DNA from: Promethearchaeota archaeon
GTDB lineage: Archaea; Asgardarchaeota; Lokiarchaeia; Sigynarchaeales; SOKP01
Length of the DNA: 10,783 bases
Reading direction: 5' to 3'
Assembly: GCA_019057975.1 (NCBI GenBank)
Contig: JAHLWJ010000146.1
Span: 1 to 10,783 of the forward strand
Position 1 is the first letter of the stretch, and the number at the start of each line of letters is the position of its first letter. Of this stretch, positions 7,601 through 10,783 are shown piece after piece. The notes below the pieces were generated by a model. That model did no database searches. It saw nothing but the letters and a program-made list of their open reading frames with translations, and was not told the origin of the DNA. The translations under genes were made by a program, and so were the position numbers.

Positions 7601-8362
7601 TTTCAAGATCAGATAAACAATTTAAAAGTAAATATCCTTAATACAGCCAAGGATTATTTGAAATACTTCAGAACTTTTTTTAGTTCGATTGAAGGTGAAA
7701 TAAAGCGATTGCAGAATCAAAATAAAAATTATCAAAAAACTGTGGAAAACATTAAATTTGGCTCTATAAAGCATATCATTTTTAAATTTCAAAAGAACAT
7801 TCATTTTCATAATCTTAAAGAATTAATTAAAAAACTGCAGAAGGCTGAAAAAGGAGACAATCTCTATAATCTTCTTGACATTCAAGACTTAGATAAAAGT
7901 TATGATCAAATTCTTTTTCAAAAAATCTTTCCTAAAAGACCATTTACTCGAAAAGATTTGTTTATTGTTTATAATTACTTTGATTTTTCTCTATCAAAAA
8001 TTGAAAAGTCAGAGGTTGAAATGCCAATTTTTTCCTCTTCAGGAGGGGAGTCTTCGGGGATAGAATTCTTAATATTTGCAATTGCACTAAAAACATTGCA
8101 AAAAAGATCAGAATGCAAGAGAGGGGAATTATTTATATATCTTGATGAGACTGCAAAGTGGGACCCAAATAGTTTTAAAGAAATTGTCAACTTCTCAAAA
8201 AATTATAATCTCCGGACTATTTTTGCTCAAGTAGAACCCCCTAGGGAAATAAATGTCGAGGGGCTACAACTTTATCAAATCCATAATGCCATAGCAAATG
8301 AATTTAGACCTGAATTAATAATTCCCTCATCTCCAATTAATAGTATTACCTTAAAAGAGTGA
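4625..8362 (+). CDS. jetC: JetC/MksB-like SMC ATPase (Wadjet motor subunit)
   Basis: A 1245-residue SMC-type ATPase, within the usual size range of JetC/MksB. The N-terminal head holds Walker A GINGAGKS (residues 42-49). Two long, charged, Lys/Glu-rich coiled coils run at about 250-490 and 610-900. Between them a compact segment (about 515-600, including QADMLETALGSFKDYYIV) resembles an SMC hinge. The C-terminal head carries the ABC signature SSSGGESSG (1137-1145) and Walker B GELFIYLDE with D1174/E1175, followed by a switch region (TIFAQVEPP). All residues needed for ATP binding, head dimerisation and hydrolysis are present. In Wadjet systems JetC with JetA and JetB extrudes DNA loops and presents small circular DNA to JetD. 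The first-choice start is ATG 4625 (strong SD), overlapping the JetB-like gene by 8 nt. The downstream gene follows after 1 nt. A generic chromosomal SMC or Rad50-like protein is less likely given the neighbours. Confidence 0.8.
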   Translation: MIKSFLNPNLKKIRKIYYFVHNFGKIFHSDPIQLKNGNVFFGINGAGKSMHQDAIKTIHIADDNYIKFNANRKGTHSTNTNSSDYFKLFEIEVKHGPSILGFHFETIDLITDKIIETITFGVTANVDKKKFFVANGIDKDNLNDFIINAKDESDFYKLIKEKITPDSLKRFTTIKEYHKYLHHNNLIFYNYDTEQDYYNFLKLFKDCEEIIQEGKGFQISTLKKLLFVPEKDEDQLNQNFDSIIKTSEQFIRLKKESENKQKELDSISELINSYSNHFSQQFFSKFFRNKSKTQQEIEELKDEIKDFTNQIKDLKVENEEFDKKIYNIDEKLEQIEEKEKIYRKIEDNHDKILKHISSNKEILFQKDAYFQEKIETLKVKIDAKDKNIETLNRKIGGKKASISREKTAIDEVYEHHDNFDEVIDYQKRIKKEKKKIQEELIGNNSKLDENRETIQKNKNVLKTIKIETEELIGNVKSNIPDTFLDLIAEIEHNFDEFTFLISQKKKELQFRLDSIILIEQGREKGIALFEEFGIKKLFRYFEKASLDQADMLETALGSFKDYYIVKKSEHKRLIDFLKDLSIEDLEELKNCSFLVVPDNFDFDHMISLELELVKDYILSEIKILNTLSLKEKKSSAFFGIESRKELKKELDKRLNFITQLEPTIEKLKENKRIIIRLENEIKNLKGKNSKILGGKGYEEWKNHYSKEKSRVENALNEISIKIDSIKKEREEKSRMIKDKEENIKRYEKDISDYEDDIKDSIEEKERKNKKLEELKSTLANKSEITSQFLKTKKSFIILIEQVSLPKLNKTKKNLRQELENWVHTYESDLLIIKEVIKSELKLFTKELMALSKDKGKAQISIEKNKEKIKELKVKKNNLLKFLVSKKSELENSELKIQTILKAKLFDDFQCFDINFKDWYAKKLTELEQNGGQFIDDFSDRFNKAFHFVCEVFGYNSLNINICDLEGLPDIREIMKKLPGGITKKSQVEVERFFQDQINNLKVNILNTAKDYLKYFRTFFSSIEGEIKRLQNQNKNYQKTVENIKFGSIKHIIFKFQKNIHFHNLKELIKKLQKAEKGDNLYNLLDIQDLDKSYDQILFQKIFPKRPFTRKDLFIVYNYFDFSLSKIEKSEVEMPIFSSSGGESSGIEFLIFAIALKTLQKRSECKRGELFIYLDETAKWDPNSFKEIVNFSKNYNLRTIFAQVEPPREINVEGLQLYQIHNAIANEFRPELIIPSSPINSITLKE

Positions 8363-8363
8363 A

Positions 8364-9491
8364 ATGAAATTGCAAGAAATGATTTTATGTTTTTTTGGGA
8401 AATATCACTTCTTTCCTGAAAATGAATCTCAAATAAATGATATTAAAAAATTAGTTTACAAATTAAATGCTATATATGAATCAAATAGGATATATAATGG
8501 TGAAGTACAATTACATAGTAATCGTATCTACTCCTTACTTAAAAACATTCTAAAAGAAAAGATAAAAAATGTATCTTTTCTAAAAAACAATAAATTGAGA
8601 TGCGGTTTAAGTGAAATCAAGTCAATTTGCAAATATTTAGACAAATTATTAAGAGATTATAAGAATCTATGGAAAGAAATTGATGAAATTTCATATGAAA
8701 TTTTAGAGCGAATGGAAATGTGTAAATTAGTTGATACAAGAGCCATTTATCAACTATTTACATCAAACTCTAAAAAGGCACAAGTGAATATGATAAGAAA
8801 AAGACTAAATCAATTTGAACCAAAAACTTTCTCTAATGTTCATTATTTTTTAGAAAACAAATTTACTTCTACATCCTTTTTTATTTGGTCTAATTTTGAA
8901 ATCTCTCTAATTCATTCTTTCAAACAAATGATTACAAATTATATAATTCAAAAGAGGTCTTTTCATTACTTTCCTCTATTTGGTGATTATAAATTAGTTA
9001 GTAAACATAATATTGTTGATAATTTGAAGGTTTTAATTGTGGAGAACTTAGATACGGCCATTAATTTATGTTTTTTAAACCATTTTGAGAATTATGATTT
9101 AATATTTTGTGCAGGTGGAAAAGTAAACGCAAGTGAAGCCTTTGCCAATATCATTCTCTTGGTAAGTAATGTATTTATTAATACAGAATTTTTCTATTTT
9201 GGAGATTATGATTATGAGGGATTTATGATATATTCTAGTTTGTTTGAAAGAGTCAATAAAAATGGTGTTTTTTTAGATTTTTTTATAATTCATGAAAATG
9301 ATTATTTGAATAATCTATTCTTATTTGGAAATTCATTTAATGATAAAAATACTCAAGAAAAGAAGAAAATTAACAATTATATTCAATTTATAGATAATAG
9401 AAAACAACTTCCTAAAAAGTTATTAAAGATAATGAAATTAAACTTGAAATATTTTAGAGAATTAGAGCAAAATATTCTAATCTTTTTATAG
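8364..9491 (+). CDS. jetD: JetD/MksG-like Toprim nuclease (Wadjet effector)
   Basis: Probable DNA-cleaving subunit of the Wadjet system. Length (375 aa) is normal for JetD. The N-terminal half (about 1-200) is helical and would contain the DNA-binding arm/wHTH region. The C-terminal half is a Toprim domain. VLIVEN with E227 is the first acidic motif, CAGGKVNASEAF (249-260) the following glycine-containing strand-loop, and FYFGDYDYEGFMIY (277-290) the second motif with D281 and D283, matching the GDxDxxGxxI pattern of JetD C-terminal (DUF2220-type) domains. Near the end, YFRELEQN (363-370) resembles the conserved LEQE motif at the JetD C-terminus. These acidic residues bind metal for DNA cleavage in characterised JetD/MksG proteins. 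The gene starts 1 nt after the JetC-like stop, with translation probably coupled. Subtype (I, II or III) cannot be settled by eye; the GDxDxxG motif fits more than one. Confidence 0.78.
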   Translation: MKLQEMILCFFGKYHFFPENESQINDIKKLVYKLNAIYESNRIYNGEVQLHSNRIYSLLKNILKEKIKNVSFLKNNKLRCGLSEIKSICKYLDKLLRDYKNLWKEIDEISYEILERMEMCKLVDTRAIYQLFTSNSKKAQVNMIRKRLNQFEPKTFSNVHYFLENKFTSTSFFIWSNFEISLIHSFKQMITNYIIQKRSFHYFPLFGDYKLVSKHNIVDNLKVLIVENLDTAINLCFLNHFENYDLIFCAGGKVNASEAFANIILLVSNVFINTEFFYFGDYDYEGFMIYSSLFERVNKNGVFLDFFIIHENDYLNNLFLFGNSFNDKNTQEKKKINNYIQFIDNRKQLPKKLLKIMKLNLKYFRELEQNILIFL

Positions 9492-9584
9492 TATGAAATT
9501 ATTGGAAAAAAAGAAATTAGGCATATCTAATCTCGAGAAGTAAGTGATTAAATCCTCAAAACTCAATTCTTTTGACCGCATAAT

Positions 9585-9605
9585 AAATTATTAGAAAATT
9601 ATTAG
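9585..9605 (+). repeat. Tandem 10-bp direct repeat AAATTATTAG
   Basis: AAATTATTAG occurs at 9585-9594 and 9596-9605, one base apart (11-bp period, about one helical turn). It lies just upstream of a TATA-like stretch and 40-60 nt before the Cys-rich protein gene. Position and spacing suit a regulator binding site, but no partner is known. Confidence 0.3.
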
Positions 9606-9609
9606 GGGT

Positions 9610-9621
9610 TTTAATATTTTA
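9610..9621 (+). promoter_or_regulatory. TATA-like element for the Cys-rich protein gene
   Basis: TTTAATATTTTA at 9610-9621, preceded by AGGGG, is centred about 29 nt upstream of ATG 9645. No clear SD precedes that ATG. The spacing would put the transcription start at or near the start codon, so the mRNA may be leaderless, as is common in archaea. Confidence 0.3.
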
Positions 9622-9644
9622 AGACAAGATTTCTTTTTGAGAAT

Positions 9645-10109
9645 ATGAGTTCTTCAAAGAGTATTGATTTAGATTCTGATAATGACTGTGTAGTCTGTGG
9701 AAATGTTATTGAAAAATCAGAAAAATCAGTTAAACTCAGTTGTTTTAAGGCAAAATTTATATTCCATTTACCGTGTTATGAACTCTTTTTAAAAAAATTG
9801 CAAAAGGATAAATACACTTTTTCTGAAAAAACCCTTTTAGCAATGGATTTTGATGAAAAAATAGAAGAATTAGATATAGCAGAGAAAATGGGGTTTAATG
9901 ACGAAATAGAAAATATCTTGGGTTTATTAGCGAAGGATTTACTTAAAAGTGCAATTTTACAATCTTTTGACGAGTTATCTTATTGTCCTAAAGTCAAAGA
10001 GTATATCGCTTTAAAATTTTGTTTTAAAAACATCTGTCAATTTGAACAAGCCTGTAAAATTAATGTCAATATTGCACCTCCTAATAAACGAACTCACAGG
10101 ATTAATTGA
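9645..10109 (+). CDS. Small Cys-rich, probably zinc-binding protein of unknown function
   Basis: A 154-residue protein with two cysteine clusters. The N-terminal one, C15-x2-C18, C33, then H41-x2-C44, has the spacing of a treble-clef/RING-like zinc site (CxxC, C, HxxC). The second cluster, C114, C126, C131 and C137 near the C-terminus, may form another metal site. Between them is an acidic helical stretch (about 60-105). Small proteins of this style are common in Asgard archaea, but the function is unknown and ubiquitin-ligase activity should not be assumed. ATG 9645 lacks an SD and a TATA-like element sits about 29 nt upstream. The 153-nt gap after the JetD-like gene contains its own candidate promoter, so it is probably not part of the jet-like operon. 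It converges on the GTPase gene. Confidence 0.6.
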   Translation: MSSSKSIDLDSDNDCVVCGNVIEKSEKSVKLSCFKAKFIFHLPCYELFLKKLQKDKYTFSEKTLLAMDFDEKIEELDIAEKMGFNDEIENILGLLAKDLLKSAILQSFDELSYCPKVKEYIALKFCFKNICQFEQACKINVNIAPPNKRTHRIN

Positions 10110-10170
10110 TTGTTGGATTTCTCTTAGAAATAATTTCATTATTTCAGGATAATTTAATATCATTATTATT

Positions 10171-10186
10171 CAAATTTTTTCAAAAA
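10171..10186. terminator. Bidirectional T-rich terminator region between convergent genes
   Basis: The 80-nt gap between the convergent Cys-rich and GTPase genes contains six T at 10175-10180 on the plus strand and, directly adjacent, five A at 10182-10186 (T-run on the minus strand). A weak 7-bp inverted repeat (GATAATT 10148-10154, AATTATC 10188-10194) surrounds them. Placement fits U-tract termination in both directions. Confidence 0.35.
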
Positions 10187-10189
10187 TAA

Positions 10190-10768
10190 TTATCTTATCG
10201 TTAATTGAGGAAAAATGAATTTTATTAATTGCTCAAACGACTCTAAGATTCCTTGCCCCTTTATTGCGATTGTTTTATTAATATAGATTTTTTTAAACGA
10301 AGAAAAATCAATTTCATTCAAGAAACCTTCCTCAGATAATTTAGTTAGATTTTCAATATCATATTTATTTAATGAGATTATAATTGGAATAGTATGAGCC
10401 TTATTACCAAATAAAGATCTTAATTCATTCCACGATCTCAAATTATGATGTAAGCATTGAACTCTTGAATCAGCCACAAAAATTATCCCATCAACACCAT
10501 TTAAAGTTGCTGGTCGGGTACTAGCATAAAAATCTTGCCCGGTTGCGGTATAAACTAAACAATTTAAATTCCACTCAGCACCTTTAAAAGGTAATACGCC
10601 GAAATCAAAGAATAAAGTTCTTCCAACAGTATTATCTATTGAGGTTACCTTATCTTCTTTATTGAAATAAGCAAATAAGTATTTTATTGATGTTGTTTTT
10701 CCTGACATGGCAGGGCCATAATATACAATCTTAATCTGTAAAATTTTCTTTTCATAATCATATATCAT
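10190..10768 (-). CDS. MglA-like small GTPase (Ras superfamily)
   Basis: A complete 192-residue GTPase. The P-loop is GPAMSGKTT (18-26). A switch I/G2-type segment, VGRTLFFDFGVLPFKG (48-63), follows the 'DRTLFFDFLP' pattern of the MglA group. The G3 region is TATGQDF (74-80), where the usual Asp of DxxG is replaced, as in MglA proteins (TVPGQ). Next come TRPATLNGVDGIIFVADS (84-101), the base-specificity motif NKYD (134-137) and a G5-like TIAIKGQG (166-173). In bacteria MglA sets cell polarity with a GAP of the MglB/roadblock type. Asgard archaea carry many such GTPases of unknown role. No lipidation motif or membrane segment is seen, so it is probably cytosolic. The ATG is preceded on the minus strand by TAGGAA about 8 nt upstream, a fair SD. 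It is transcribed against the rest of the window and probably marks the edge of the defence region. Confidence 0.85.
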   Translation of the reverse strand: MIYDYEKKILQIKIVYYGPAMSGKTTSIKYLFAYFNKEDKVTSIDNTVGRTLFFDFGVLPFKGAEWNLNCLVYTATGQDFYASTRPATLNGVDGIIFVADSRVQCLHHNLRSWNELRSLFGNKAHTIPIIISLNKYDIENLTKLSEEGFLNEIDFSSFKKIYINKTIAIKGQGILESFEQLIKFIFPQLTIR

Positions 10769-10783
10769 ATTCTATTCCTACCC

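Noticed and set aside
3673..8190. Minus-strand ORFs of 60-72 codons at 3673-3882, 5899-6117, 7622-7810 and 7975-8190
   Set aside because: They lie wholly inside well-supported plus-strand genes, have low-complexity products, and are expected by chance antisense to Lys/Glu-rich coding sequence.
4625..8362. Chromosomal SMC or Rad50-type repair protein
   Set aside because: There is no zinc-hook CxxC in the middle and no Mre11 or ScpA/B neighbours. The operon partners and length match JetC/MksB.
8364..9491. Toprim protein as a topoisomerase VI A subunit or Spo11 homologue
   Set aside because: There is no topo VI B gene nearby. The GDxDxxG context, the LEQ C-terminal motif and the position after the SMC gene fit JetD/MksG better.
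9493..9543. 16-codon ORF immediately after the JetD-like gene
   Set aside because: Too short, Lys-rich, no SD and no conserved feature; compatible with chance.
1..10783. CRISPR array, tRNA, rRNA, insertion sequence or attachment sites
   Set aside because: No regularly spaced repeats of CRISPR length, cloverleaf, transposase motifs or terminal inverted repeats were seen. The short AT-rich repeats present are too short and too few.

Overview
The window is very AT-rich. It combines archaeal-looking TATA elements, Shine-Dalgarno (SD) sites of the GGTGA/GGAGG type, frequent TTG starts, a small MglA/Ras-like GTPase and a small cysteine-rich zinc-type protein. This mix is most like an archaeon of the Asgard (Lokiarchaeia-like) group. 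That assignment is inference from protein style and gene company, because no rRNA or other taxonomic marker is present.

Layout. Positions 2-301 hold the 3' end of a winged-helix (wHTH) protein cut by the left edge. An AT-rich gap with a strong TATA box leads to 475-1257, a protein with a CARF-like N-terminal domain and a C-terminal wHTH, i.e. a Csa3-type regulator architecture. A second gap (1258-1462) holds a TATA-like TTTAAATA, a possible 33-codon ORF and a good ribosome binding site. Four tightly packed genes follow at 1463-9491: a large kleisin-like protein (JetA/MksF-like), a small helical partner (JetB/MksE-like), a 1245-residue SMC-type ATPase (JetC/MksB-like) and a Toprim protein (JetD/MksG-like). 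This is the jetABCD order of a Wadjet (MksBEFG/EptABCD) plasmid-restriction system. The intergenic distances are 2 nt, an 8-nt overlap and 1 nt, so they are almost certainly one operon. After the operon come a 154-aa Cys-rich protein (9645-10109) and, convergently, an MglA-like GTPase (10190-10768, minus strand).

How the genes would work together. By analogy with characterised Wadjet systems, JetABC would form a dimeric SMC motor that extrudes loops on DNA, and JetD would cleave circular DNA once extrusion stalls. Walker A, signature, Walker B and Toprim acidic residues are all intact, so the system looks functional. Two things set it apart. First, the JetA-like protein carries about 200 extra N-terminal residues that read like a degenerate second RecA lobe of a SNF2-family helicase, ending in a TLEEKI motif, with no first lobe. 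Second, a CARF-wHTH gene sits immediately upstream, which suggests that a cyclic-nucleotide signal may control the SMC defence operon. No CRISPR array or cas gene is visible in the window.
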